The notes under the pieces: generated by a model
What the model was told of the DNA's origin: nothing
Seen by the model: only the letters and a program-made list of their open reading frames with translations
Databases searched by the model: none
Translations under genes and position numbers: made by a program
Shown here: positions 34,083-48,118 of the stretch, piece by piece
Numbering within the stretch: the stretch's first letter is position 1
Layout of the letters: each line of letters begins with the position of its first letter
Assembly (NCBI RefSeq): GCF_932526225.1
Contig: NC_064044.1
Location: forward strand, 315,001 to 379,000
Length of the DNA stretch: 64,000 bases
Origin: Nematostella vectensis
Taxonomy: Eukaryota; Cnidaria; Anthozoa; Actiniaria; Edwardsiidae
Direction of reading: 5' to 3'

Positions 34083-36094
34083 TTATTGATTATATGTATT
34101 CAATTTGTTCCTAGGAAGTTAACAAAAAACACAAAGCAAAGAGTTTGAGGAAGTAAACAAGTATGTGAACTTTAATGTTCTATTTGAAGGGGTGCATTTT
34201 GTACAGGGAAGCATACATAGAATGCTTAACTGGTGTAGAGGGAAGAGGTAAAAGTTTATTGAGCATAATTTCAACAATAGCAGGGGGAAGAGAGGGGCAC
34301 TCTCTTCATACAATATTGCAGTTGTTACCTATTATTAAATAAGTTTGTAACATGTCTTTGTTTATTAAGCAAGGTCTATTTCTGAGACAAGCAAACTCAA
34401 GTAAGGCTGTTGAAATAACAGGTGAGTGTTAAAAGAAAAACAATTATCTGATTAGAAAACTACTGTAGATTCCTTTGCACCAAAATAAGAACAAACTTCA
34501 TTTTGTTTGTTATTTATGAGGAAGGAGATGAGCTCTACAAAGCCATAAAGAAATATGTATTGCTCATCTAAATTATACAAGTAAATGATAATATTAAAAA
34601 AAGAACTACTGTAAGTAATTAGAGTGGTTTTCATTAACCGGTGAAACAAAGTGTGATAGTTAAACGGTAATAGTTAGTAAAACACAAAAAAGAACAATAG
34701 AATCAGATCACCACAAAGTGTAATACGCTAAAGCGTAGTTCACGGGTTAATGAAGGTTTTGACATTTCAACCTTACATCCACATGAAAGTAATGCCTAAT
34801 ATCGAGTGCCCTACAGTAACTGTTTTGCAGTCAAGTTGTTTTCTTTTAGTAGGTAAAAAATTATTCTAAATAATAGTAATCATAGCTATGGTCACCACTT
34901 ACACATATAGAACTTGTAATGAAAAGAAAGAAAAAATATATATATATTTATATATATGCAGTCAAACAACAGAATTGCATGATAACCTTGAATATATTGA
35001 ATAAAGGACTGCAAAAAAACATCTTTTGTACTAGTTGCTTGAATTGACCCTTGGCTATTTTTAGCTGAATTCCCCTCCCCCTCTAAAAAAGAAAATAATA
35101 ATAATAATAGAACAAAACTAAAAAGAAAACAAACATAACAGAGACCCCCACCAACAATTTTGATTTTTTTTACTTTCCTTTAAAAGGGAGTGTCATGGTT
35201 AAGAGATTTGCAATAGCTCTAGAGCCCTGACACAATGAACTTCAGTGAAATTCTAATACTGACTTATGAGCTTTTGGTACATGTGGGAGACTTTAAACAA
35301 AACAAACAAAATGACCACAAACTGTCAATTAACATAGTTTTCAATATAATATTGCATATTATTTAATAAGGTATTCACAGCTTTTAAAAAGTTCAACTGT
35401 TTGTTGACACTTAAAAGCCTACAATAATCACTGACTCCAGACATGCGCAGTACTATGCTGCTGCCCCTTTAAAGTAAAATACAGCTTTACTTAGTCAGCG
35501 TAGACAAAATTGCGAATTTTGTCAATATTCTAATATGAGGATGTCAATATTCTCCCCCTTACGTCTTTATTTCTATTTATTTTATGATTTTCACATGATA
35601 CCAAAACAGCGTCTTTTTTCTTCGCTAATTTGATGTCATGTACACAATAAAAGAGATGCGCCCGTGCGCATGGCGAGTCCCCAAGGGACCCAAGACGCCC
35701 AAATAGACCTCTATTTTTTGTCATCACCAATCTCGGCGAGCTGTGCGTGGCGTAACCGTATTACAGGCCTGGGATCCTGGTTATTGTCCTCCCCATTAAT
35801 GCGCGGGTTGGGATAACCTTGCAAGAGTGTTGTACAGCATATTCGCTCGGAAATATCGGTGCTTGGGGCCTTCGGGTTCTTTACAGCCTTCCGTAAAAGC
35901 CTTGTGCTGCCATACCGATTGGGTAATCCGTATGTATGGTTTCCGTTTTGTTCTTCAGACCGGGTTCGATCCCAGGCCAATGGGCTTTTTTTTTTAGTTC
36001 GTTTTTTTTTCTGTGTGCTGGACCCCCTTAATCCTGATAGGTTTTGCGCAAAAATAATAAAAAAAAGTGAGTTTGCAAAATAAGCTTGCAAGAT
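34083..36094 (+). repeat. Array unit 18 (2,012 bp), hybrid
   Basis: TTAA element at 34634-34750 with CCGGTGAA end. The first ~150 bp carries GGTGTAGAGG as in units 25 and 26. From GAAGGAGATGAG (about 34523) onward it matches unit 6 closely, with the same total length. The switch is between about 34234 and 34523. Confidence 0.97.
35748..35989 (+). ncRNA. Small-RNA candidate, unit 18
   Basis: Same as the unit 6 copy, including the TCATCACCAATC flank. Confidence 0.35.
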
Positions 36095-38096
36095 TTATTG
36101 ATTATATGTATTCAATTTGTTCCTAGGAAGTTAACAAAAAACACAAAGCAAAGAGTTTGAGGAAGTAAACAAGTATGTGAACTTTAATGTTCTATTTGAA
36201 GGGGTGCATTTTGTACAGGGAAGCATACATAGAATGCTTAACTGGTGGAGAGGGAAGAGGTAAAAGTTTATTGAGCATAATTTCAACAATAGCAGGGGGA
36301 AGAGAGGGGCACTCTCTTCATACAATATTGCAGTTGTTACCTATTATTAAATAAGTTTGTAACATGTCTTTGTTTATTAAGCAAGGTCTATTTCTGAGAC
36401 AAGCAAACTCAAGTAAGGCTGTTGAAATAACAGGTGAGTGTTAAAAGAAAAACAATTATCTGATTAGAAAACTACTGTAGATTCCTTTGCACCAAAATAA
36501 GAACAAACTTCATTTTGTTTGTTATTTATGAGGAACGAGATGAGCTCTACAAAGCCATAAAGAAATATGTATTGCTCATCTAAATTATACAAGTAAATAA
36601 TAATATTAAAACAGAACTACTGTAAGTAATTAGAGTGGTTTTCATTAACCCGTGAAACAAAGTGTGATAGTTAAACGGTAATAGTTAGTAAAACACAAAA
36701 AAGTACAATAGAATCAGATCACCACAAAGTGTAATACGCTAAAGCGTAGTTCACGGGTTAATGAAAGTTTTGACATTTCAACCTTACATCCACATGAAAG
36801 TAATGCCTAATATCGAGTGCCCTACAGTAAGTGTTTTGCAGTCAAGTTGTTTTCTGTTAGTAGGTAAAAAAATTTTCTAAATAATAGTAATCATAGCTAT
36901 GGTCACCACTTACACATATAGAACTTGTAATGAAAAGAAAGAAAAAATATATATATATATGCAGTCAAACAACAGAATTGCATGATAACCTTGAATATAT
37001 TGAATATAGGACTGCAAAAAAACATCTTTTGTACTAGTTGCTTGAATTGACCCTTGGCTATTTTTAGCTGAATTCCCCTCCCCCTCTAAAAAAGAAAATA
37101 ATAATAATAATAGAACAAAACTAAAAAGAAAACAAACATAACAGAGACTCCCACCAACAATTTTGATTTTTTTTACTTTCCTTTAAAAGGGGAGTGTCAT
37201 GGTTAAGAGATTTGCAATAGCATTAGAGCCCTGATACAATAAACTTCAGTGAAATTCTAATACTGACTTATGAGCTTTTGGTACATGTGGGAGACTTTAA
37301 ACAAAACAAAAAAAAATGACCACAAACTGTCAATTAGAATAGTTTTCAATATAATATTGCATATTATTTAATAAGGTATTCACAGCTTTTAAAAAGTTAA
37401 ACTGTTTGTTGACACTTAAAAGCCTACAATAATCACTGACTCCAGACATGCGCAGTACTATGCTGCTGCCCCTTTAAAGTAAAATACACTTTACTTAGTC
37501 AGCGTAGACAAAATTGCGGGTTTTGTCAATATTCTAATATGAAGATGTCAATATTCTCCCCCTTACGTCTTTATTTCTATTTATTTAATGATTTTCACAT
37601 GATACCAAAACAGCGTCGTTTTTCTTCGCTAATTTGATGTCATGTACACAAAAAAAGAGATGCGCCCGTGCGCATGGCGAGTCCCCAAGGGACCCAAGAC
37701 GCCCAAATAGACCTCTATTTTTTGTCATCCACAATCTCGGCGAGCTGTGCGTGGCGTAACCGTATTACAGGCCTGGGATCCTGGTTATTGTCCTCCCCAT
37801 TAATGCGCGGGTTGGGATAACCTTGCAAGAGTGTTGTACAGCATATTCGCTCGGAAATATCGGTGCTTGGGGCCTTCGGGTTCTTTACAGCCTTCCATAA
37901 AAGCCTTGTGCTGCCATACCGATTGGGTAATCCGTATGTATGGTTTCCGTTTTGTTCTTCAGACCGGGTTCGATCCCAGGCCAATGGGCTTTTTTTTTAG
38001 TTCCTTTTTTTTTCTTTGTGCTGGACCCCCTTAATCCTGATAGGTTTTGCGCAAAAATAATAAAAAAAGTGAGTTTGCAAAATAAGCTTGCTAGCT
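36095..38096 (+). repeat. Array unit 19 (2,002 bp)
   Basis: TTAA element at 36645-36761. Of the unit 8/10 type. Two private adjacent double changes: GCATTAGAG for GCTCTAGAG (about 37220-37228) and TTAGAATAG for TTAACATAG (about 37334-37342). Confidence 0.97.
37752..37993 (+). ncRNA. Small-RNA candidate, unit 19
   Basis: CCTTCCATAAAA breaks the inner pair of the TTTAC/GTAAA stem. Confidence 0.33.
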
Positions 38097-40094
38097 TTAT
38101 TGATTATATGTATTCAATTTGTTCCTAGGAAGTTAACAAAAAACACAAAGCAAAGAGTTTGAGGAAGTAAACAAGTATGTGAACTTTAATGTTCTATTTG
38201 AAGGGGTGCATTTTGTACAGGGAAGCATACATAGAATGCTTAACTGGTGGAGAGGGAAGAGGTAAAAGTTTATTTAGCATAATTTCAACAATAGCAGGGG
38301 GAAGAGAGGGGCACTCTCTTCATACAATATTGCAGTTGTTACCTATTATTAAATAAGTTTGTAACATGTCTTTGTTTATTAAGCAAGGTCTATTTCTGAG
38401 ACAAGCAAACTCAAGTAAGGCTGTTGAAATAACAGGTGAGTGTTAAAAGAAAAACAATTATCTGATTAGAAAACTACTGTAGATTCCTTTGCACCAAAAT
38501 AAGAACAAACTTCATTTTCTTTGTTATTTATGAGGAACGAGATAAGCTCTACAAAGCCATAAAGAAATATGTATTGCTCATCTAAATTATACAAGTAAAT
38601 GATAATATTAAAAAAGAACTACTGTAAGTAATTAGAGTGGTTTTCATTAACCCGTGAAACAAAGTGTGATAGTTAAACGGTAATAGTTAGTAAAACACAA
38701 AAAAGAACAATAGAATCAGATCACCACAAAGTGTAATACGCTAAAGCATAGTTCACGGGTTAATGAAGGTTTTGACATTTCAACCTTACATCCACATGAA
38801 AGTAATGCCTAATATCGAGTGCCCTACAGTAAGTGTTTTGCAGTCAAGTTGTTTTCTGTTAGTAGGTAAAAAAATATTCTAAAAAATAGTAATCATAGCT
38901 ATGGTCACCACTTACACATATAGAACTTGTAATGAAAAGAAAGAAAAAATATATATATATGCAGTCAAACAACAGAATTGCATGATAACCTTGAATATAT
39001 TGAATAAAGGACTGCAAAAAAACATCTTTTGTACTAGTTGCTTGAATTGACCCTTGGCTATTTTTAGCTGAATTCAACTCCCCCTCTAAAAAAGAAAATA
39101 ATAATAATAGAACAAAACTAAAAAGAAAACAAACATAACAGAGACTCCCACCAACAATTTTGATTTTTTTTACTTTCCTTTAAAAGGGGAGTGTCATGGT
39201 TAAGAGATTTGCAATAACTCTAGAGCCCTGATACAATAAACTTCAGTGAAATTCTAATACTGACTTATGAGCTTTTGGTACATGTGGGAGACTTTAAACA
39301 AAACAAAAAAAATGACCACAAACTGTCAATTAACATAGTTTTCAATATAATATTGCATATTATTTAATAAGGTATTCACAGCTTTTAAAAAGTTAAACTG
39401 TTTGTTGACACTTAAAAGCCTACAATAATCACTGACTCCAGACATGCGCAGTACTATGCTGCTGCCCCTTTAAAGTAAAATACACTTTACTTAGTCAGCG
39501 TAGACAAAATTGCGGGTTTTGTCAATATTCTAATATGAAGATGTCAATATTCTCCCCCTTACGTCTTTATTTCTATTTATTTTATGATTTTCACATGATA
39601 CCAAAACAGCGTCGTTTTTCTTCGCTAATTTGATGTCATGTACACAAAAAAAGAGATGCGCCCGTGCGCATGGCGAGTCCCCAAGGGACCCAAGACGCCC
39701 AAATAGACCTCTATTTTTTGTCATCCACAATCTCGGCGAGCTGTGCGTGGCGTAACCGTATTACAGGCCTGGGATCCTGGTTATTGTCCTCCCCATTAAT
39801 GCGCGGGTTGGGATAACCTTGCAAGAGTGTTGTACAGCATATTCGCTCGGAAATATCGGTGCTTGGGGCCTTCGGGTTCTTTACAGCCTTCCGTAAAAGC
39901 CTTGTGCTGTCATACCGATTGGGTAATCCGTATGTATGGTTTCCGTTTTGTTCTTCAGACCGGGTTCGATCCCAGGCCAATGGGCTTTTCTTTTTAGTTC
40001 GTTTTTTTTTCTTTGTGCTGGACCCCCTTAATCCTGATAGGTTTTGCGCAAAAATAATAAAAAAAAGTGAGTTTGCAAAATAAGCTTGCTAGAT
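38097..40094 (+). repeat. Array unit 20 (1,998 bp)
   Basis: TTAA element at 38647-38763. Twin of unit 11 (same length, CC to AA at 39076-39077, same C-interrupted T run). Confidence 0.97.
39748..39989 (+). ncRNA. Small-RNA candidate, unit 20
   Basis: GCTGTCATACC and a C-interrupted T run, as in unit 11. Confidence 0.33.
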
Positions 40095-42099
40095 TTATTG
40101 ATTATATGTATTCAATTTGTTCCTAGGAAGTTAACAAAAAACACAAAGCAAAGAGTTTGAGGAAGTAAACAAGTATGTGAACTTTAATGTTCTATTTGAA
40201 GGGGTGCATTTTGTACAGGGAAGCATACATAGAATGCTTAACTGGTGGAGAGGGAAGAGGTAAAAGTTTATTGAGCATAATTTCAACAATAGCAGGGGGA
40301 AGAGAGGGGCACTCTCTTCATACAATATTGCAGTTGTTACCTATGATTAAATAAGTTTGTAACATGTCTTTGTTTATTAAGCAAGGTCTATTTCTGAGAC
40401 AAGCAAACTCAAGTAAGGCTGTTGAAATAACAGGTGAGTGTTAAAAGAAAAACAATTATCTGATTAGAAAACTACTGTAGATTCCTTTGCACCAAAATAA
40501 GAACAAACTTCATTTTGTTTGTTATTTATGAGGAACAAGATGAGATCTACAAAGCCATAAAGAAATATGTATTGCTCATCTAAATTATACAAGTAAATAA
40601 TAATATAAAAAAAGAACAACTGTAAGTAATTAGAGTTGTTTTCATTAACCCGTGAAACAAAGTGTGATAGTTAAACGGTAATAGTTAGTAAAACACAAAA
40701 AAGTACAATAGAATCAGATCACCACAAAGTGTAATACGCTAAAGCGTAGTTCACGGTTTAATGAAGGTTTTGACATTTCAACCTTACATCCACATGAAAG
40801 TAATGCCTAATATCGAGTGCCCTACAGTAAGTGTTTTGCAGTCAAGTTGTTTTCTGTTAGTAGGTACAAAAATATTCTAAATAATAGTAATCATAGCTAT
40901 GGTCACCACTTACACATATAGAACTTGTAATGAAAAGAAAGAAACAAAATATATATATATATGCAGTCAAACAACAGAATTGCATTATAACCTTGAATAT
41001 ATTGAATAAAGGACTGCAAAAACACATCTTTTGTACTAGTTGCTTGAATTGACCCTTGGCTATTTTTAGCTGAATTCCCCTCCCCCTCTAAAAAAGAAAA
41101 TAATAATAATAATAGAACAAAACTAAAAAGAAAACAAACATAACAGAGACCCCCACCAACAATTTTGATTTTTTTTACTTTCCTTTAAAAGGGGAGTGTC
41201 ATGGTTAAGAGATTTGCAATAGCTCTAGAGCCCTGACACAATGAACTTCAGTGAAATTCTAATACTGACTTATGAGCTTTTGGTACATGTGGGAGACTTT
41301 AAACAAAACAAAACAAATGACCACAAACTGTCAATTAACATAGTTTTCAATATAATATTGCATATTATTTAATAAGGTATTCACAGCTTTTAAAAAGTTC
41401 AACTGTTTGTTCACACTTAAAAGCCTACAATAATCACTGACTCCAGACATGCGCAGTACTATGCTGCTGCCCCTTTAAAGTAAAATACACTTTACTTAGT
41501 CAGCGTAGACAAAATTGCGGATTTTGTCAATATTCTAATATGAAGATGTCAATATTCTCCCCCCTTACGTCTTTATTTCTATTTATTTTATGATTTTCAC
41601 ATGATACCAAAACAGCGTCTTTTTTCTTCGCTAATTTGATGTCATGTACACAATAAAAGAGATGCGCCCGTGCGCATGGCGAGTCCCCAAGGGACCCAAG
41701 ACGCCCAAATAGACCTCTATTTTTTGTCATCCACAATCTCGGCGAGCTGTGCGTGGCGTAACCGTATTACAGGCCTGGGATCCTGGTTATTGTCCTCCCC
41801 ATTAATGCGCGGGTTGGGATAACCTTGCAAGAGTGTTGTACAGCATATTCGCTCGGAAATATCGGTGCTTGGGGCCTTCGGGTTCTTTACAGCCTTCCGT
41901 AAAAGCCTTGTGCTGCCATACCGATTGGGTAATCCGTATGTATGGTTTCCGTTTTGTTCTTCAGACCGGGTTCGATCCCAGGCCAATGGGTTTTTTTTTT
42001 TAGTTCCTTTTTTTTTCTTTGTGCTGGACCCCCTTAATCCTGATAGGTTTTGCGCAAAAATAATAAAAAAAGTGAGTTTGCAAAATAAGCTTGCTAGCT
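40095..42099 (+). repeat. Array unit 21 (2,005 bp)
   Basis: TTAA element at 40645-40761. Twin of unit 12. Private changes include CCTATGATTAAA near 40343 and GTTCACAC near 41409. Confidence 0.97.
41754..41995 (+). ncRNA. Small-RNA candidate, unit 21
   Basis: Linker reads CCAATGGGTTT, with C to T extending the T run; the rest is consensus. Confidence 0.35.
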
Positions 42100-44106
42100 T
42101 TATTGATTATATGTATTCAATTTGTTCCTAGGAAGTTAACAAAAAACACAAAGCAAAGAGTTTGAGGAAGTAAACAAGTATGTGAACTTTAATGTTCTAT
42201 TTGAAGGGGTGCATTTTGTACAGGGAAGCATACATAGAATGCTTAACTGGTGGAGAGGGAAGAGGTAAAAGTTTATTTAGCATAATTTCAACAATAGCAG
42301 GGGGAAGAGAGGGGCACTCTCTTCATACAATATTGCAGTTGTTACCTATTATTAAAAAAGTTTGTAACATGTCTTTGTTTATTAAGCAAGGTCTATTTCT
42401 GAGACAAGCAAACTCAAGTAAGGCTGTTGAAATAACAGGTGAGTGTTAAAAGAAAAACAATTATCTGATTAGAAAACTACTGTAGATTCCTTTGCACCAA
42501 AATAAGAACAAACTTCATTTTGTTTGTTATTTATGAGGAACGAGATGAGCTCTACAAAGCCATAAAGAAATATGTATTGCTCATCTAAATTATACAAGTA
42601 AATAATAATATTAAAAAAGAACTACTGTAAGTAATTAGAGTGGTTTTCATTAACCCGTGAAACAAAGTGTGATAGTTAAACGGTAATAGTTAGTAAAACA
42701 CAAAAAAGTACAATAGAATCAGATCACCACAAAGTGTAATACGCTAAAGCGTAGTTCACGGTTTAATGAAGGTTTTGACATTTCAACCTTACATCCACAT
42801 GAAAGTAATGCCTAATATCGAGTGCCCTACAGTAAGTGTTTTGCAGTCAAGTTGTTTTCTGTTAGTAGGTACAAAAATATTCTAAATAATAGTAATCATA
42901 GCTATGGTCACCACTTACACATATAGAACTTGTAATGAAAAGAAAGAAACAAAATATATATATATGCAGTCAAACAACAGAATTGCATGATAACCTTGAA
43001 TATATTGAATAAAGGACTGCAAAAAAAACATCTTTTGTACTAGTTGCTTGAATTGACCCTTGGCTATTTTTAGCTGAATTCCCCTCCCCCTCTAAAAAAG
43101 AAAATAATAATAATAATAATAGAACAAAACTAAAAAGACAACAAACATAACAGAGACCCCCACCAACAATTTTGATTTTTTTTACTTTCCTTTAAAAGGG
43201 GAGTGTCATGGTTAAGAGATTTGCAATAGCTCTAGAGCCCTTACACAATGAACTTCAGTGAAATTCTAATACTGACTTATGAGCTTTTGGTACATGTGGG
43301 AGACTTTAAACAAAACAAAACAAATGACCACAAACTGTCAATTAACATAGTTTTCAATATAATATTGCATATTATTTAATAAGGTATTCACAGCTTTTAA
43401 AAAGTTCAACTGTTTGTTGACACTTAAAAGCCTACAATAATCACTGACTCTAGACATGCGCAGTACTATGCTGCTGCCCCTTTAAAGTAAAATACACTTT
43501 ACTTAGTCAGCGTAGACAAAATTGCGGATTTTGTCAATATTCTAATATGAAGATGTCAATATTCTCCCCCCTTACGTCTTTATTTCTATTTATTTTATGA
43601 TTTTCACATGATACCAAAACAGCGTCTTTTTTCTTCGCTAATTTGATGTTATGTACACAATAAAAGAGATGCGCCCGTGCGCATGGCGAGTCCCCAAGGG
43701 ACCCAAGACGCCCAAATAGACCTCTATTTTTTGTCATCCACAATCTCGGCGAGCTGTGCGTGGCGTAACCGTATTACAGGCCTGGGATCCTGGTTATTGT
43801 CCTCACCATTAATGCGCGGGTTGGGATAACCTAGCAAGAGTGTTGTACAGCATATTCGCTCGGAAATATCGGTGCTTGGGGCCTTCGGGTTCTTTACAGC
43901 CTTCCGTAAAAGCCTTGTGCTGCCATACCGATTGGGTAATCCGTATGTATGGTTTCCGTTTTGTTCTTCAGACCGGGTTCGATCCCAGGCCAATGGGCTT
44001 TTTTTTTTAGTTCGTTTTTTTTTCTTTGTGCTGGACCCCCTTAATCCTGATAGGTTTTGCGCAAAAATAATAAAAAAAGTGAGTTTGCAAAATAAGCTTG
44101 CTAGAT
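42100..44106 (+). repeat. Array unit 22 (2,007 bp)
   Basis: TTAA element at 42650-42766. Near-twin of unit 23 (CCCTTACACAATG, ATAACCTAGC). A private T to A near 42356 removes a stop and opens a chance 85-codon frame at 42192-42449 that no other unit has. Confidence 0.97.
43761..44002 (+). ncRNA. Small-RNA candidate, unit 22
   Basis: CCTCACC and ATAACCTAGC, both shared with unit 23. Confidence 0.35.
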
Positions 44107-46114
44107 TTATTGATTATATGTATTCAATTTGTTCCTAGGAAGTTAACAAAAAACACAAAGCAAAGAGTTTAAGGAAGTAAACAAGTATGTGAACTTTAAT
44201 GTTCTATTTGAAGGGGTGCATTTTGTACAGGGAAGCATACATAGAATGCTTAACTGGTGGAGAGGGAAGAGGTAAAAGTTTATTTAGCATAATTTCAACA
44301 ATAGCAGGGGGAAGAGAGGGGCACTCTCTTCATACAATATTGCAGTTGTTACCTATTATTAAATAAGTTTGTAACATGTCTTTGTTTATTAAGCAAGGTC
44401 TATTTCTGAGACAAGCAAACTCAAGTAAGGCTGTTGAAATAACAGGTGAGTGTTAAAAGAAAAACAATTATCTGATTAGAAAACTACTGTAGATTCCTTT
44501 GCACCAAAATAAGAACAAACTTCATTTTGTTTGTTATTTATGAGGAACGAGATGAGCTCTACAAAGCCATAAAGAAATATGTATTGCTCATCTAAATTAT
44601 ACAAGTAAATAATAATATTAAAAAAGAACTACTGTAAGTAATTAGAGTGGTTTTCATTAACCCGTGAAACAAAGTGTGATAGTTAAACGGTAATAGTTAG
44701 TAAAACACAAAAAAGTACAATAGAATCAGATCACCACAAAGTGTAATACGCTAAAGCGTAGTTCACGGTTTAATGAAGGTTTTGACATTTCAACCTTACA
44801 TCCACATGAAAGTAATGCCTAATATCGAGTGCCCTACAGTAAGTGTTTTGCAGTCAAGTTGTTTTCTGTTAGTAGGTACAAAAATATTCTAAATAATAGT
44901 AATCATAGCTATGGTCACCACTTACACATATAGAACTTGTAATGAAAAGAAAGAAACAAAATATATATATATGCAGTCAAACAACAGAATTGCATGATAA
45001 CCTTGAATATATTGAATAAAGGACTGCAAAAAAAACATCTTTTGTACTAGTTGCTTGAATTGACCCTTGGCTATTTTTAGCTGAATTCCCCTCCCCCTCT
45101 AAAAAAGAAAATAATAATAATAATAATAGAACAAAACTAAAAAGACAACAAACATAACAGAGACCCCCACCAACAATTTTGATTTTTTTTACTTTCCTTT
45201 AAAAGGGGAGTGTCATGGTTAAGAGATTTGCAATAGCTCTAGAGCCCTTACACAATGAACTTCAGTGAAATTCTAATACTGACTTATGAGCTTTTGGTAC
45301 ATGTGGGAGACTTTAAACAAAACAAAACAAATGACCACAAACTGTCAATTAACATAGTTTTCAATATAATATTGCATATTATTTAATAAGGTATTCACAG
45401 CTTTTAAAAAGTTCAACTGTTTGTTGACACTTAAAAGCCTACAATAATCACTGACTCTAGACATGCGCAGTACTATGCTGCTGCCCCTTTAAAGTAAAAT
45501 ACACTTTACTTAGTCAGCGTAGACAAAATTGCGGATTTTGTCAATATTCTAATATGAAGATGTCAATATTCTCCCCCCTTACGTCTTTATTTCTATTTAT
45601 TTTATGATTTTCACATGATACCAAAACAGCGTCTTTTTTCTTCGCTAATTTGATGTTATGTACACAATAAAAGAGATGCGCCCGTGCGCATGGCGAGTCC
45701 CCAAGGGACCCAAAACGCCCAAATAGACCTCTATTTTTTGTCATCCACAATCTCGGCGAGCTGTGCGTGGCGTAACCGTATTACAGGCCTGGGATCCTGG
45801 TTATTGTCCTCACCATTAATGCGCGGGTTGGGATAACCTAGCAAGAGTGTTGTACAGCATATTCGCTCGGAAATATCGGTGCTTGGGGCCTTCGGGTTCT
45901 TTACAGCCTTCCGTAAAAGCCTTGTGCTGCCATACCGATTGGGTAATCCGTATGTATGGTTTCCGTTTTGTTCTTCAGACCGGGTTCGATCCCAGGCCAA
46001 TGGGCTTTTTTTTTTAGTTCGTTTTTTTTTCTTTGTGCTGGACCCCCTTAATCCTGATAGGTTTTGCGCAAAAATAATAAAAAAAAGTGAGTTTGCAAAA
46101 TAAGCTTGCTAGAT
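44107..46114 (+). repeat. Array unit 23 (2,008 bp)
   Basis: TTAA element at 44657-44773. Private CCAAAACGCC near 45711-45718 breaks a GC pair in the 5' foldable block. Confidence 0.97.
45768..46009 (+). ncRNA. Small-RNA candidate, unit 23
   Basis: As unit 22. Confidence 0.35.
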
Positions 46115-48118
46115 TTATTGATTATATGTATTCAATTTGTTCCTAGGAAGTTAACAAAAAACACAAAGCAAAGAGTTTAAGGAAGTAAACAAGTATGTGA
46201 ACTTTAATGTTCTATTTGAAGGGGTGCATTTTGTACAGGGAAGCATACATAGAATGCTTAACTGGTGGAGAGGGAAGAGGTAAAAGTTTATTTAGCATAA
46301 TTTCAACAATAGCAGGGGGAAGAGAGGGGCACTCTCTTCATACAATATTGCAGTTGTTACCTATTATTAAATAAGTTTGTAACATGTCTTTGTTTATTAA
46401 GCAAGGTCTATTTCTGAGACAAGCAAACTCAAGTAAGGCTGTTGAAATAACAGGTGAGTGTTGAAAGAAAAACAATTATCTGATTAGAAAACTACTGTAG
46501 ATTCCTTTGCACCAAAATAAGAACAAACTTCATTTTGTTTGTTATTTATGAGGAACGAGATGAGCTCTACAAAGCCATAAAGAAATATGTATTGCTCATC
46601 TAAATTATACAAGTAAATAATAATATTAAAAAAGAACTACTGTAAGTAATTAGAGTGGTTTTCATTAACCCGTGAAACAAAGTGTGATAGTTAAACGGTA
46701 ATAGTTAGTAAAACACAAAAAAGTACAATAGAATCAGATCACCACAAAGTGTAATACGCTAAAGCGTAGTTCACGGTTTAATGAAGGTTTTGACATTTCA
46801 ACCTTACATCCACATGAAAGTAATGCCTAATATCGAGTGCCCTACAGTAAGTGTTTTGCAGTCAAGTTGTTTTCTGTTAGTAGGTACAAAAATATTCTAA
46901 ATAATAGTAATCATAGCTATGGTCACCACTTACACATATAGAACTTGTAATGAAAAGAAAGAAACAAAATATATATATATGCAGTCAAACAACAGAATTG
47001 CATGATAACCTTGAATATATTGAATAAAGGACTGCAAAAAAACATCTTTTGTACTAGTTGCTTGAATTGACCCTTGGCTATTTTTAGCTGAATTCCCCTC
47101 CCCCTCTAAAAAAGAAAATAATAATAATAATAGAACAAAACTAAAAAGACAACAAACATAACAGAGACCCCCACCAACAATTTTGATTTTTTTTACTTTC
47201 CTTTAAAAGTTGAGTGTCATGGTTAAGAGATTTGCAATAGCTCTAGAGCCCTGACACAATGAACTTCAGTAAAATTCTAATACTGACTTATGAGCTTTTG
47301 GTACATGTGGGAGACTTTAAACAAAACAAAACAAATGACCACAAACTGTCAATTAACATAGTTTTCAATATAATATTGCATATTATTTAATAAGGTATTC
47401 ACAGCTTTTAAAAAGTTCAACTGTTTGTTGACACTTAAAAGCCTACAATAATCACTGACTCTAGACATGCGCAGTACTATGCTGCTGCCCCTTTAAAGTA
47501 AAATACACTTTACTTAGTCAGCGTAGACAAAATTGCGGATTTTGTCAATATCCTAATATGAAGATGTCAATATTCTCCCCCCTTACGTCTTTATTTCTAT
47601 TTATTTTATGATTTTTACATGATACCAAAACAGCGTCTTTTTTCTTCGCTAATTTGATGTCATGTACACAATAAAAGAGATGCGCCCGTGCGCATGGCGA
47701 GTCCCCAAGGGACCCAAGACGCCCAAATAGACCTCTATTTTTTGTCATCCACAATCTCGGCGAGCTGTGCGTGGCGTAACCGTATTACAGGCCTGGGATC
47801 CTGGTTATTGTCCTCCCCATTAATGCGCGGGTTGGGATAACCTTGCAAGAGTGTTGTACAGCATATTCGCTCGGAAATATCGGTGCTTGGGGCCTTCGGG
47901 TTCTTTACAGCCTTCCGTAAAAGCCTTGTGCTGCCATACCGATTGGGTAATCCGTATGTATGGTTTCCGTTTTGTTCTTCAGACCGGGTTCGATCCCAGG
48001 CCAATGGGCTTTTTTTTTTAGTTCGTTTTTTTTTCTTTGTGCTGGACCCCCTTAATCCTGATAGGTTTTGCGCAAAAATAATAAAAAAAAGTGAGTTTGC
48101 AAAATAAGCTTGCTAGAT
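46115..48118 (+). repeat. Array unit 24 (2,004 bp)
   Basis: TTAA element at 46665-46781. Unit 17/32 type (GG to TT at 47210-47211, AATATCCTAATATG). Private GAGTGTTGAAAG near 46460, just after the donor-like site. Confidence 0.97.
47772..48013 (+). ncRNA. Small-RNA candidate, unit 24
   Basis: Consensus copy. Confidence 0.35.

Noticed and set aside
42192-42449. Plus-strand 85-codon frame in unit 22
   Set aside because: Opened only by one private T to A change that removes a stop; absent from every other unit.
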